DNA of 64,000 nt from Clostridia bacterium. GTDB taxonomy: Bacteria > Bacillota > Clostridia > UMGS1810. Shown one piece after another: positions 10,098 through 20,150 of the stretch. The translations under genes were made by a program, and so were the position numbers. Numbering within the stretch: the first letter of the stretch is position 1; every line of letters begins with the position of its first letter. The notes beneath the pieces are model-generated. The model had not been told where the DNA came from. It did not search any database and was given only the letters and a program-made list of their open reading frames with translations. The stretch lies in contig JAFQBA010000112.1 of NCBI GenBank assembly GCA_017416845.1, forward strand, positions 19,406-83,405, read 5' to 3'.

Positions 10098-13000
10098 ATG
10101 AAAAACAGAATAATCGCAATACTTGTATGCATTATACTTTTTGTCGGCACAGTGCCGCTTCCTTTCTTGGCTCACGCCAAAGCAAGTGAACTTGTACTCA
10201 ATGAATCCTTCAATCAATATATGACAAACGAAGTACTCTATGAGCTTGATGCCCGTTCAATAGCATATTACATAAGAGAATACCGTGACGGCGAAAAGGG
10301 AATATTTTTGTCAACCCTTAAAAGTGGTGCAGGTCTTAGTTACAAATTTACCCAAACTCAAAATGCCTGTGTGTCTTTTGATGTTTTGTCAACAGGGGAA
10401 ACCCTGGTCGGAAGCTTTAATCTCATTGATTCCAAAGGTACTTCACTCACTGCTTTAAGATTTGAAAAGCGTCATCAGATTACCACATCAAACGGCAAAC
10501 ATATCGGAGGATACGGCAAAAACAATATCACCAATGTGGCAATTGTCGTTGATGAAAAAAATGCGTGCCTCAATATATATATAAACGGAAAACTTATGGC
10601 GGCAAAAGTAAAAATGCTCACCAAAGCCATAACCGATGTTTCGTCAATCGGATTTTCTTTTGACACTGCCCCGGAAGATGATAACAATGCCGGTGTAATC
10701 ATTGACAACATCAATGTTCACGGCGGCGGCAAAATCCTTGACAAATATCCCGTGGCAGACTTTAATCCGGAAACAGCTCCTCCGGTGGACGTAAAGCTTG
10801 AAGGCAATGCCGCAGGGGGAAAGGTGCTTGATGTTAATTTTGACCAGCAGCCTTCTTTCACAATTGCGGCAAAAGAGAACATAATTGAACGAATTGCCGA
10901 AAATGAAACCAACATGGCATCACTTCACGAGCGAACAAACACTTCCGATTTTCACACCGATGTCAAAGGGGTTTCCTCACTGTCGGATTATGTTGTTTAT
11001 GAGTATGACATAAAAATTCTTAATATTGCAGAAACTGCAATGCGTGTTTGGCTAAAAGATGTGAATGCCAAATACTCCTCAATGTGTATTTTCCAAAAGA
11101 ACGGTAATCTTACTCTCGGAGGATTTTCCACAAAGCTTTCAGGGGACAGATGGTATCGAATTTCAACAGTTTATAACTACTTTGAACGTACAAGAGATTA
11201 CTATATCGACGGAAAGCTTGTGTATGAAAACGATCCCATAGAAGCAGACCTCGGAACAGCGGCAGATATAGATGTTTTCAGATTTCACGTGGAAGCAAAA
11301 TCTTCCGTAGAGGGAAACCGAGCAAAGTTTTTGCTCGATAACATCAGGGTGTATGAAACCAAAGAGCCTGTGGAAGATTTGAGCACACTTTCGAGAACCG
11401 TCAGCATAGACCGCAACCTTTCGGTGTTTGACAGTGAGAAAAAATTCGAAAATTATCTTAAAGGCTACACAAGTCTTCACACCCGAAGCGGTGTCGTAAT
11501 TCATAACGGCAAAAGACACACACTTCCAACGGTTCCCGAGGGCCTTGGCACAGATGCAATGGTTGTTGCCGATGAAATCTGTTCGGTAATCGCAGTTAAA
11601 TGTGAAATCTCCGACAATGCACTGACAATAGACGGCAAAGCGGTTGAACCGTCAAAATATAAAGTCAAAGACGGAAAAACATATATTAATGTCAACACTC
11701 TTTTTGAAGATATCCTTGGCAAAAAGGTATATTCCGACAGCACTACTTTGAGTGACGGTCTTGTTGTTGCAGGTGATGAAACCTTTACACCACCTTCCGA
11801 CGAAGCGGAACTTCAGCTTTTCAACAACTACACCTTCTTTGTGCGTCCCGATGAAGAAGCAATAAAAACAGCTTATGAAAACTCACCAAACAAAGGCGAA
11901 CATCCCCGTATTCACGCAACTGCTGCAGACTTTGAAAGACTTCGAAGCGAAATTAAGTCGGGCAACAAAAAAGAACTCTTTAATCAGATTATTGAAAGAG
12001 CCGATGAATATGTGGCAAATGATGTTGCAGTGAAATATGAACTTCGTGACGGCACAAGGCTTTTGGATGTTTGCCGTGATGTTCTTCGCAATATGTATGT
12101 GCTTGGTATGGCATATCAGCTCACCGGTGAACAAAAATATGCCCGCAGAGCGTGGACAGATTTAGAAGCTGTTTCAAACTTTCCCGACTGGCATCCCGGT
12201 CATTCTCTTGACCCTGCCGAAATGAGTGCGGCGGTTTCAATTGGCTATGACTGGATGTACGAGGCTTTCACTCCCGAGCAGAGAAGCATTATTGAAAAAG
12301 GTATATATAACAATCTCTTTTATGTGACCTGTAATTCACTGCAGAGCAAAAAAGGACTCCTGTCGGGTGGATTTACCACCAATATGAATCATAACCTCAT
12401 AATAAGCAGTGGTATCTCCATGGGTGCAATGTGCTTTATGGATGTTTATCCCGAAATAAGCTCCTATATTCTTTCAAACACAATAAGAGCTATCGGCAAT
12501 GCCATTTATAACTACGGACCTGACGGTGCATGGGTAGAAGGTCCTCACTACTGGGAATATTCAACCCAATATACCACAAAACTGCTGTCTTCTCTTGACA
12601 GTGCAATTGGTAATGATTTCAGACTGAGCCTTGTGGAAGGTCTTTCTACTGCGGCAGACTTTATCATGAATCTTCAGTCTGACATAGGAATTTTCAACTA
12701 CGGTGACGGTGCAGTTGCAAGACAATATGTTCCCGAAATTCTCTGGCTTGCCCACAAATATAATCTTGACTATGTAACACCTGCATGGCTCGAGCTTTCA
12801 GGTCTTTCCATGAACGGCTATGAAGACAGAGTTCTTGCACTTCTCTGGCTCGATGCCAATGTGACAAAAGGCGAAATAACAATGCCAACCTCTGCCTTTT
12901 ACAAAGGCGAAAACGTTGTCACCTTCAGAGACAAATGGACAAAAGAAAACGGCACATTTGTTGGCATACACGGCGGTCAGACAATAGTAAATCATTCACA

Positions 13001-14378
13001 TCTCGACGGTGGTTCATTTGTCTTTGACTCCATGGGAGTGCGATGGGCGCAGGATCCCGGTTCAGGTCCATATGACCTTCCGGACTGCTGGGATACCGTG
13101 AACGGAGGCAGATGGAAATATTATATGACCCGTGCCGAAGCTCACAACAGTCTTGTTATAAACCCCGATTCAGAGCCCGACCACAACCCGTTTTCAAAGG
13201 TTACAATAGACCGATTTGAAGAAAAGCCAAAAGGCGGTATAGCGGTTGCAAACACAACAGAACTCTATTTGGATGATGCTCTTTCGGCAAGACGTGGTTT
13301 CTTCTTTACCGATAACCGTCAGAGCCTTGTTATCCGTGATGAAATAACTCTCAAAAAGAAGAGCGATGTATATTGGTTTATGCAAACCAAAGCAGATGTA
13401 ACCGTGACCGAAGATGGGGCAATGCTCTCTTATGACGGTAAGCGACTAAAACTTGAAGCAGTGAGTGATGCAAAGCTTGAAATTACATCAGGCGAAAGTG
13501 TTCCGCTTCCCACTTCTCCGGTCATGAAAAAAGACCTTATGCCCGGTATGAACAGAATTGTAATAAAATTTACTGCATCCGGCGACACGGCAATAACGGT
13601 AAAACTCACGCCCTACGGTATCGGTTCAAGCGACGTAGCGGAATATCACAAAAGCATAGATTCCTGGTCTGTAGCTGACGGATCGATTGAAAGCTTTACT
13701 CCTCCCGAACTCAAGGGTGCTTATGCAGATTCAAAGCCTCTTAACTTCAATTCGGGAAAAACCGCAACAATTGGCATAGCCGGCGGGAAAAATGCAAAAT
13801 ATCCCCTTATTACAGCCGATGTTGACCAATCAAAATATAATATTGAAATCATTGATGAAAGAGAACTTGACTTCACTGCAATAAAAGTGACCGATAAAAC
13901 AAATTCTCTCAACACATCCACCTGGATTGTGAGCTATAAAATAGTTCCCGAACCAATGGAATTTGACGGTATGGTATCGCTTCCGGTTTCGTCGGTAACC
14001 GTAAGCTCCGAGCCTCAACCCGAAAACCATGTGTACAACATTTTCGACTCCGACCTTTCCACCAAGTGGGCAACAAAGGGCGAAAATCAGTGGATTATCC
14101 TTGAACTTGCCGAAGAATCGGTTGCAGACAATCTCATGATTGCTTTCGGCTCGGGTGATGTTCGTCAGACCTTCTTTGATATCAGCGTGTCAACCGACGG
14201 AGTAAACTATGAAAAGCTCTATGACGGTCTCTCTTTGGGCGGCACATTAAATCACGAAAAACATAGCCTTGGCGGCAAAAAAGTAAAGTACATTAAACTT
14301 GGTTTCCACGGTAACACCCAAGCAGGACGTGGCGGATGGACATCAGTTCAGGAAGTGGTAGTTACACGAAACAAGTAA
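10098..14378 (+). CDS. Giant secreted heparinase II/III-like polysaccharide lyase
   Basis: This 1426-residue exported protein has a signal peptide (to about residue 28), two LamG/concanavalin-A-like beta-sandwich regions (about 30-210 and 240-425), and a linker with a copper-amine-oxidase-N-like stretch. The alpha/alpha-toroid of heparinase II/III-type lyases begins at GEHPRIHA, about 599, with NMNHNLI near 761 and GAWVEGPHYWEY near 807. The beta-sheet lyase domain carries NHSHLDGGSFVFDS near 963 and AEAHNSLVI near 1012, and an F5/8-type (CBM32-like) module covers about 1297-1426. The asparagine, tyrosine and histidines fit acidic-glycan lyase chemistry. The substrate (alginate, glycosaminoglycan or other uronate) is not determined. 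AAGGAG precedes the ATG by eight bases. Confidence 0.85.
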   Translation: MKNRIIAILVCIILFVGTVPLPFLAHAKASELVLNESFNQYMTNEVLYELDARSIAYYIREYRDGEKGIFLSTLKSGAGLSYKFTQTQNACVSFDVLSTGETLVGSFNLIDSKGTSLTALRFEKRHQITTSNGKHIGGYGKNNITNVAIVVDEKNACLNIYINGKLMAAKVKMLTKAITDVSSIGFSFDTAPEDDNNAGVIIDNINVHGGGKILDKYPVADFNPETAPPVDVKLEGNAAGGKVLDVNFDQQPSFTIAAKENIIERIAENETNMASLHERTNTSDFHTDVKGVSSLSDYVVYEYDIKILNIAETAMRVWLKDVNAKYSSMCIFQKNGNLTLGGFSTKLSGDRWYRISTVYNYFERTRDYYIDGKLVYENDPIEADLGTAADIDVFRFHVEAKSSVEGNRAKFLLDNIRVYETKEPVEDLSTLSRTVSIDRNLSVFDSEKKFENYLKGYTSLHTRSGVVIHNGKRHTLPTVPEGLGTDAMVVADEICSVIAVKCEISDNALTIDGKAVEPSKYKVKDGKTYINVNTLFEDILGKKVYSDSTTLSDGLVVAGDETFTPPSDEAELQLFNNYTFFVRPDEEAIKTAYENSPNKGEHPRIHATAADFERLRSEIKSGNKKELFNQIIERADEYVANDVAVKYELRDGTRLLDVCRDVLRNMYVLGMAYQLTGEQKYARRAWTDLEAVSNFPDWHPGHSLDPAEMSAAVSIGYDWMYEAFTPEQRSIIEKGIYNNLFYVTCNSLQSKKGLLSGGFTTNMNHNLIISSGISMGAMCFMDVYPEISSYILSNTIRAIGNAIYNYGPDGAWVEGPHYWEYSTQYTTKLLSSLDSAIGNDFRLSLVEGLSTAADFIMNLQSDIGIFNYGDGAVARQYVPEILWLAHKYNLDYVTPAWLELSGLSMNGYEDRVLALLWLDANVTKGEITMPTSAFYKGENVVTFRDKWTKENGTFVGIHGGQTIVNHSHLDGGSFVFDSMGVRWAQDPGSGPYDLPDCWDTVNGGRWKYYMTRAEAHNSLVINPDSEPDHNPFSKVTIDRFEEKPKGGIAVANTTELYLDDALSARRGFFFTDNRQSLVIRDEITLKKKSDVYWFMQTKADVTVTEDGAMLSYDGKRLKLEAVSDAKLEITSGESVPLPTSPVMKKDLMPGMNRIVIKFTASGDTAITVKLTPYGIGSSDVAEYHKSIDSWSVADGSIESFTPPELKGAYADSKPLNFNSGKTATIGIAGGKNAKYPLITADVDQSKYNIEIIDERELDFTAIKVTDKTNSLNTSTWIVSYKIVPEPMEFDGMVSLPVSSVTVSSEPQPENHVYNIFDSDLSTKWATKGENQWIILELAEESVADNLMIAFGSGDVRQTFFDISVSTDGVNYEKLYDGLSLGGTLNHEKHSLGGKKVKYIKLGFHGNTQAGRGGWTSVQEVVVTRNK

Positions 14379-14398
14379 ACCTGAACTTTATGTTATAT

Positions 14399-14434
14399 CC
14401 TTCACAACCAACGCTGTAGTGTCGGTTGTGAAGG
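14399..14434. repeat. Perfect hairpin after the lyase gene
   Basis: CCTTCACAACC and GGTTGTGAAGG form an 11-bp perfect stem, which can be extended inward with wobble pairs. No T run follows, so it is not a standard terminator. Its right arm with flank (AGTGTCGGTTGTGAAGG) resembles the right arm of the inverted repeat at 14688-14711, so it may be a reduced copy of the same element. Confidence 0.6.
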
Positions 14435-14435
14435 A

Positions 14436-14711
14436 TAGCCTTAACCACCAACACTAAAGGCGGTTATAAAATATAAATTTCGCCTCACTCATCGTTAAAA
14501 TCCTCGGAAATATTAACATATTCCCTGCGTTTTTGCCTTGACTGAGACAAAATTTATTATTTTAAAACTCCGAAGGACCTCAAATGGATGAATTTTTGAG
14601 GATATTTTGGTGCGGAGGACGCAGGAAGGCTTCCGCCTTTCAAGGACGACAAATCAAAAGATACCGAAAATTCGCCATTTGTGGCATCTTCAGTGTTGGT
14701 TGTTAAGGCTA
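14436..14711. mobile_element. MITE-like element with 24-bp terminal inverted repeats
   Basis: The 412-bp gap between 14379 and 14790 holds no gene. Arms 14436-14459 and 14688-14711 are inverted repeats matching at 22 of 24 positions (TAGCCTTAACCACCAACACT against the complement of GTGTTGGTTGTTAAGGCTA). The roughly 228-bp interior has no ORF but several short inverted repeats (CCTCAAA/TTTGAGG, CCTGCGT/ACGCAGG, GAAGGC/GCCTTTC), so it could fold into a long structured RNA or cruciform. No clear target duplication is seen. A non-autonomous transposon-derived element or dispersed intergenic repeat is the best reading. Confidence 0.55.
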
Positions 14712-14790
14712 GACTCAATACATATCGGAGACTATCACAAAATTTAGCATTTATTCACTGTTTCTGATAATGAAAATGAGGAGGAATACA

Positions 14791-16041
14791 ATGTATAAAA
14801 AAATTACAAATGTTTTCATTACGGCATTAATGCTTATTACAATGAGTATTTCGTCTCCTGTCTTTGCAGGCGGTGCATCAGACAGAGGAAGCGAATTAAA
14901 TCCATATGAAAGCAGTTTAGGTACAACGGGAGTAACAATAACTTCGTCAAGCTTTAACGGGAAAGCGGAGGGGTTTGCGGGCAAATCACCTCAAGATACG
15001 GTTAAGAAAATAACACTCACCCAAGACAGTGGTACTCTTCCTATAGGAAGTGCAGGAATAAATGGCGGATATCCGCGTTATGCATATCGCTCCGGCTTTG
15101 ATTTCACTTCCAATCCCGAAGCAACTTTTCAGTTTAACGTATACGCAGACGGAGATACCATCGCAGGCTTTACATTCCATTATTATGATTTGATCAGATG
15201 GACACCCGACGGTAAATTATACGGCATTACCACTGCCGCTTCGTGGGCGACAACTGAAGCAGAAATCGGGAAACTGGAGAGAGGACGCTGGCACACAATT
15301 GCCATGACATTCAACAGCGAAACTTTGGAGCAGAAAATTTATGCTGACGGAGAGTTTCTTGCCACAATCACAAGATGTAACTTCTCTGCTTCGAATAATT
15401 CCATGCGTATCGGAACATATGCAGGCAGCAGCACCGGTGTTGTTGCAATAGACGATGTATATTCATATCCGGGAGCATATGACCCGACCATCGACTCGGT
15501 TACAGTAATGGATGATGAAAATGTAAAGTTTGAAGATGGCACAATTACATATGATGAAGAAATGTTTGTTGACGTTGAATCTTTTAAAGAATATTTGACA
15601 ACTATTTGCTCTTGTGACGAAATCATAATCTGCGACAAAAACTATATGCCGGCAGATTGCATTTTGCCGTCGGAAGGATATTGTCTTATAGTTCCCGAAT
15701 CGGGAGTTGGTTTTGTAACATACGACTTTCAGGCATTGTTTTTTTTATCGGATGTTACGGCGGTTTGGGATGGTGAACAGATAAAAGTATCTGCTTTAGC
15801 GACTAATAATCATATAGATGGTAAGAATGTTACCATGATTGTTTCTTTGAGAGATTCTGACGGCTATCTTTCAAAGGTGTATTCATCACCAACAAAAAAT
15901 GTAACTTCCAAAGAGGAGTTTGTCATAGAAAACATTGAAGCAAACGGCGGTTCGGCATATGTCTTTTTCACAGAAGACTGGAATTCTATAAGAGCAGTAT
16001 CGCCCGTGATTATCAATGTGACAGAAAATTTGAACCCATAA
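14791..16041 (+). CDS. Exported LamG/ConA-like domain protein
   Basis: The 416-residue protein has a signal peptide (MYKKITNVFITALMLITMSI) followed by one concanavalin-A-like beta-sandwich of about 200 residues, with the laminin-G hallmark WHTIAMTFNSETLEQKIYAD and AIDDVY. The last 180 residues are unrecognised and may form an Ig-like module. GAGGAG lies five to six bases before the ATG at 14791. Residues 30-235 are roughly 90% identical to the next gene's product, whereas the C-termini differ, so the pair arose by duplication and module exchange. It probably binds glycan outside the cell. There is no SLH domain or sortase motif, so attachment is unclear. Confidence 0.8.
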   Translation: MYKKITNVFITALMLITMSISSPVFAGGASDRGSELNPYESSLGTTGVTITSSSFNGKAEGFAGKSPQDTVKKITLTQDSGTLPIGSAGINGGYPRYAYRSGFDFTSNPEATFQFNVYADGDTIAGFTFHYYDLIRWTPDGKLYGITTAASWATTEAEIGKLERGRWHTIAMTFNSETLEQKIYADGEFLATITRCNFSASNNSMRIGTYAGSSTGVVAIDDVYSYPGAYDPTIDSVTVMDDENVKFEDGTITYDEEMFVDVESFKEYLTTICSCDEIIICDKNYMPADCILPSEGYCLIVPESGVGFVTYDFQALFFLSDVTAVWDGEQIKVSALATNNHIDGKNVTMIVSLRDSDGYLSKVYSSPTKNVTSKEEFVIENIEANGGSAYVFFTEDWNSIRAVSPVIINVTENLNP

Positions 16042-16079
16042 AAATTATACATATAAATTAAATTTTAGGAGGAAAAAAC

Positions 16080-18176
16080 ATGTTGAAAAAATCACTAAGT
16101 ATTTTTATGGTTGTTATAATGCTTTTAACAATGAGCATTACATCACAAGTCTTTGCATCCTCAAACAAAGGAAATGCATTGAATCCCTATGAGAGCAGTT
16201 TGGGTACAACCGGAGCAACAATAACTTCTTCAAGCTTTAACGGAAATGCCGAGGGTTTTGCCGGCAAATTGGCTCAGGACACAGTTAAGAAAATCACCCT
16301 TACCGAAGAAAGCGGTACTCTTCCGATTGGAAGTGCAGGTGTAAATGGCGGATATCCACGTTATGCATATCGTTCCGGCTTTGATTTCACATCAAATCCC
16401 GAAGCAACTTTCCAGTTTAACATATACGCAGACGGAGATACCATTGCAGGTTTTACGTTCCACTATTATGATTTAATAAGATGGACACCCGACGGTAAAT
16501 TATACGGCATTACCACTGCCGCTTCGTGGGCAACAACAGAAGCTGTAATTGGTAAACTTGAACGAGGACGTTGGCATACAATTGCTGTAACCTTCGATAG
16601 CGAAACTTTAGAACAGGATATTTATGCAGATGGTGAGTTCCTTGCCACAATCACAAGATGCAGCTTTGCTGCTTCGAATAATACCATGCGTATCGGAACC
16701 TATGCAGGCAGCAATAAGGGTGTTGTTGCAATTGATGATGTGTATACATATCCGGGAGCATATGACCCGACAAATGAAATTGTGACACTTGCCGGCGGTG
16801 ACGAAAGAATGACAATTAATTCAGACTCAAAAACCATCATATGCCAAGAAGATGCATTTGCAGATGCCGCAAGCTTTAACAAAGCAGTTGAAATCGCTTT
16901 TGATGCAAATTATGCAGTTCTCTATGATTTCGATTTGACAGTTCCTGCCACAGACTTTGCGTATGGTGTTGTAGCAATTAACTCCAAAAACGGTATTGGC
17001 TATGACTATTACAAAGTTTATGACGGAACAGTTATTGAAGAAAACTTTGATGATGGTGCCATTGACACTTCAAAACTCGTAATTCAAAATTGCGAAGGCG
17101 ATTACACTGCAGAATACATCGGCGGTTTGGGTACAAAATCGGCAGATGACAAGGCACTTGTTCTCTATCCTGCAGACAAAGATGTGAAAGCTGATAACTA
17201 TAACGAACCATCACTTAATCTTAAAGACCAGAACGGTTTTAACGATGAAATCATAACTATTGAGGCTGATGTATATAAAAATGACCTTGCAACAACCTCT
17301 TATATATACACAAAATACTGGAATCTTGACAAAGCCACACCCGGTCAAAGCTGGCTCAATCTTGTTACATTCTCAAACTATGGTCAGATACACATCGCAG
17401 GCAAAGATAAAATGCCATACAAGGCAAACCGCTGGTACAAAATAGCAGCAACATATACAAGGGAAAAATCCGGATTTGACATATATGTTAACGGACAGTT
17501 CGTTGATTTTGTGGCTATCACCAATAATCACACAGCTGTTGCAAATTATTTTCAGGTTGTATCACGCTATGACCTTTCAGAAAAACAAATTCCCGACCGT
17601 CAGCTTAACTCAAAAATAGCAATAGATAACTACAGAGTATATCTTGCACCCTACATTGCAGACGGTGACAATGCAACAATAACTGTAAGCGGTGATCTTA
17701 AGCTCAGCAAAAACAATATCATTGCAAAAGACTATACAAATTATACCAAAGCACAGATTATGAATATGGTAACTGCTCCTGTTTCATATGAAATCTACAC
17801 TGACAACACATACACAACTGCCCTTGCAGACGATGACAAAATTACCGCAGACAGTGTACTCGTTTCAAAATCGTCAGACGGCGAGGCTGTTGAATACTAT
17901 ATCTTCAGTGAAGGTTCGATAGGCTATCTTAACTTTGAGCAGGCTGACGGAAAAATCACCGTATCGGTTAGTTCAACAGTGGCAGACAGCACAGGTTACA
18001 TATTTGCTCTTGCCGAATATGACGGAAACGAGCTTTTAAATGTATCACTTTCAAAAGAACTTAAGTTTATGCAAAATAATGAACACACATTAAATTATTC
18101 ACAAGACAAAACCTACAAGGCGTTTGTGTGGGCAAAAAATCAGGCTCCTGTGAGATTTGCCACGTTTTCAGAATAA
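16080..18176 (+). CDS. Exported protein with two LamG/ConA-like domains
   Basis: This 698-residue protein has a signal peptide ending near SQVFA and a first LamG-like domain (about 30-235) nearly identical to that of the preceding gene. A bridging region leads to a second, divergent LamG-like domain (about 320-525, with NRWYKIAATYTREKSGFDIY), then a C-terminal beta-rich module that ends without a cell-wall anchor. The start has AGGAGG seven to eight bases upstream. It shares the operon direction of the lyase and the GH20 gene. A non-catalytic carbohydrate-binding role is most likely, because no glycosidase acid/base motif is evident. Confidence 0.8.
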   Translation: MLKKSLSIFMVVIMLLTMSITSQVFASSNKGNALNPYESSLGTTGATITSSSFNGNAEGFAGKLAQDTVKKITLTEESGTLPIGSAGVNGGYPRYAYRSGFDFTSNPEATFQFNIYADGDTIAGFTFHYYDLIRWTPDGKLYGITTAASWATTEAVIGKLERGRWHTIAVTFDSETLEQDIYADGEFLATITRCSFAASNNTMRIGTYAGSNKGVVAIDDVYTYPGAYDPTNEIVTLAGGDERMTINSDSKTIICQEDAFADAASFNKAVEIAFDANYAVLYDFDLTVPATDFAYGVVAINSKNGIGYDYYKVYDGTVIEENFDDGAIDTSKLVIQNCEGDYTAEYIGGLGTKSADDKALVLYPADKDVKADNYNEPSLNLKDQNGFNDEIITIEADVYKNDLATTSYIYTKYWNLDKATPGQSWLNLVTFSNYGQIHIAGKDKMPYKANRWYKIAATYTREKSGFDIYVNGQFVDFVAITNNHTAVANYFQVVSRYDLSEKQIPDRQLNSKIAIDNYRVYLAPYIADGDNATITVSGDLKLSKNNIIAKDYTNYTKAQIMNMVTAPVSYEIYTDNTYTTALADDDKITADSVLVSKSSDGEAVEYYIFSEGSIGYLNFEQADGKITVSVSSTVADSTGYIFALAEYDGNELLNVSLSKELKFMQNNEHTLNYSQDKTYKAFVWAKNQAPVRFATFSE

Positions 18177-18211
18177 AAGACAACATCTGCTATTGCTAAA
18201 GGAGAATAAAT

Positions 18212-20134
18212 ATGACTCAGCCGCTTATTAAGATTAACATTGTTTCAGATATCAACAGTTTTTCCGAGGGTTTGGCAAAGCTTTGCAATGACTACGGATT
18301 TGAAATTTGTGCAGAAGGCATTGAGCTGAGTGTTTTTGAAGGAGACGCACTTCGCGTCTCCTTTTTAAAAGGCACAGCAAAAATTGAATATAGCAGGAAA
18401 TGTGAATTTTTCAGGGCGTTTGGCTTGCTTCTTGAAGCCATAAGAGATGGTTTGACCGAATTTGAAAGATGTGAAAAAGCAAATTTTGACACCTGCGGAG
18501 GAATGATTGACCTTTCACACGGTGCACTTATGAATGTGAAATCCATAAAAAGTATGATAAAAAAGTTTGCAATGATGGGGCTTAATATGTTCATGCTCTA
18601 CCGTGAAGAAAGCTACTGCGTTCCTGAATATGAATATTTTGGCTACATGAGAGGCAGACACACCGATGAAGATATAAAAGAGATTGATGACTATGCCGCA
18701 ATGTTTGGAATAGAAATCATTCCGGCAATTCAGACTCTCGGTCATCTTCAAAACACTCTTCGTTGGCACGAGTTTAATTCCATAAGAGATACGGGCGACT
18801 GCCTTCTTGCCGATGAAGAAAAGACATACGAATTTATCGAAGCTATGATTCGTTCGGCGATCAGACCTCTAAGGTCCAAAAGGGTTCACATAGGACTTGA
18901 TGAAACAATGAGCCTCGGAACAGGAGCCTATATGAGCAAACACGGATATGTCCCAAGAGAAGAAATTTTTTGCAGACATTTAAACAGGGTTTGTGATATA
19001 TGCAAAAAATATGATTTAAAACCTATCATCTGGGGAGATATGTTTTTCCGCATAGGAGGAGGAACCGATGGTTATGCACTGACAAACAAAACCATCCCCA
19101 AGAAAATAGCAGACCTGATTCCCGAAAACACAGAGCTTACATCGTGGGATTACAGCAGTGTGAACGAATCTGACATACAAGAAAATTTATCTGCATTGAA
19201 ACATACCGGACGGAATGTATGGTTTGCCGGGGCGGTTCACGACTGGCACGGTTTTTGTGTAAACTATTATCACACTGTTAAAGCATCTCAAACAGCTCTT
19301 TCTGCGTGCAAAAAAGAGGGTATAAAGGATGTGTTTATAACCACTTGGGGTGATGATAGTCCAGAAAGAGACTATTTTTGTAATTTGCTTGGTTATCAGC
19401 TATATGCAGAGCATATGTACGGTGATTCGCCCGATTTTTCAGCTGTGAAAAAAAGACACGATTTTTGTGTGGGGAGCAGTAGTGACATGATTCTTGCAAT
19501 TTCGGACATTGACAACCCCGAAAAACAAAATACCGAAGCTCACAAAACAAATTCTAAAAGAGTTCTCGACGGAGTAGGGGACATAATAAATCCCTCAAAA
19601 TATCTAATGTGGCAAGACCCAATAGCCGGGCTTTTTGATTATGAAGCGGCAAAATTTAATTTTAAAGAGCATTTTAAAACTCAAAAGGGTATTCTTCAAG
19701 CCTTCAAAGGGAAATATCCCGAATTTGAAAAATGTCTTGATTTTTATATTGAGCTTTGCGAGGTTCTTGAACATAAGTGCAACATAGGACTTGAAATGAA
19801 AGATGCCTATGATAAAGGTGACAAGAAACAGCTTTCCCTTTATGCATCGGAAAAACTTCCCGAGCTTGCCGAAATGGTTGAAAAACTGTGGGTTTTAAAC
19901 CGTGAGCTGTGGTTTGAACGCCATGATGCTTTTGGCTTTGAGGTTTTAGACAGAAGATACGGAAATCTTTCTTTCAGAATTAAAACAAGCATCTACCGCC
20001 TCAATAAATTTATTAACGGAGATGTAGAAAAGATAGAAGAGCTTGAAGAAAAAAGACTTCCTCCCACAAAAATAAAAGATCGCATTGCCTACCAGAACGG
20101 CTGGCTTGAAATATCCACTGCATGGGGCAGATAA
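18212..20134 (+). CDS. GH20-like beta-N-acetylhexosaminidase, cytoplasmic
   Basis: At 640 residues, this has a short N-terminal alpha/beta domain and a GH20-type TIM barrel. The catalytic Asp-Glu pair is in HIGLDET (Asp230-Glu231); family members use substrate-assisted catalysis to remove terminal GlcNAc or GalNAc. Other barrel features are FGIEIIPAIQTLGHLQ at 165-180 and PIIWGDM near 275. There is no signal peptide, so it would cleave oligosaccharides already taken up. AAAGGAG precedes the ATG. It begins the cytosolic half of the island, which suggests the target glycan contains N-acetylhexosamine. GH20 is a family-level call; the exact specificity is not known. Confidence 0.82.
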   Translation: MTQPLIKINIVSDINSFSEGLAKLCNDYGFEICAEGIELSVFEGDALRVSFLKGTAKIEYSRKCEFFRAFGLLLEAIRDGLTEFERCEKANFDTCGGMIDLSHGALMNVKSIKSMIKKFAMMGLNMFMLYREESYCVPEYEYFGYMRGRHTDEDIKEIDDYAAMFGIEIIPAIQTLGHLQNTLRWHEFNSIRDTGDCLLADEEKTYEFIEAMIRSAIRPLRSKRVHIGLDETMSLGTGAYMSKHGYVPREEIFCRHLNRVCDICKKYDLKPIIWGDMFFRIGGGTDGYALTNKTIPKKIADLIPENTELTSWDYSSVNESDIQENLSALKHTGRNVWFAGAVHDWHGFCVNYYHTVKASQTALSACKKEGIKDVFITTWGDDSPERDYFCNLLGYQLYAEHMYGDSPDFSAVKKRHDFCVGSSSDMILAISDIDNPEKQNTEAHKTNSKRVLDGVGDIINPSKYLMWQDPIAGLFDYEAAKFNFKEHFKTQKGILQAFKGKYPEFEKCLDFYIELCEVLEHKCNIGLEMKDAYDKGDKKQLSLYASEKLPELAEMVEKLWVLNRELWFERHDAFGFEVLDRRYGNLSFRIKTSIYRLNKFINGDVEKIEELEEKRLPPTKIKDRIAYQNGWLEISTAWGR

Positions 20135-20150
20135 AATATGAGGTGAGACT

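Noticed and set aside
14436..14711. Inverted-repeat element as a transcription terminator
   Set aside because: The arms are 228 bp apart, no T run follows either arm, and the interior is too long.
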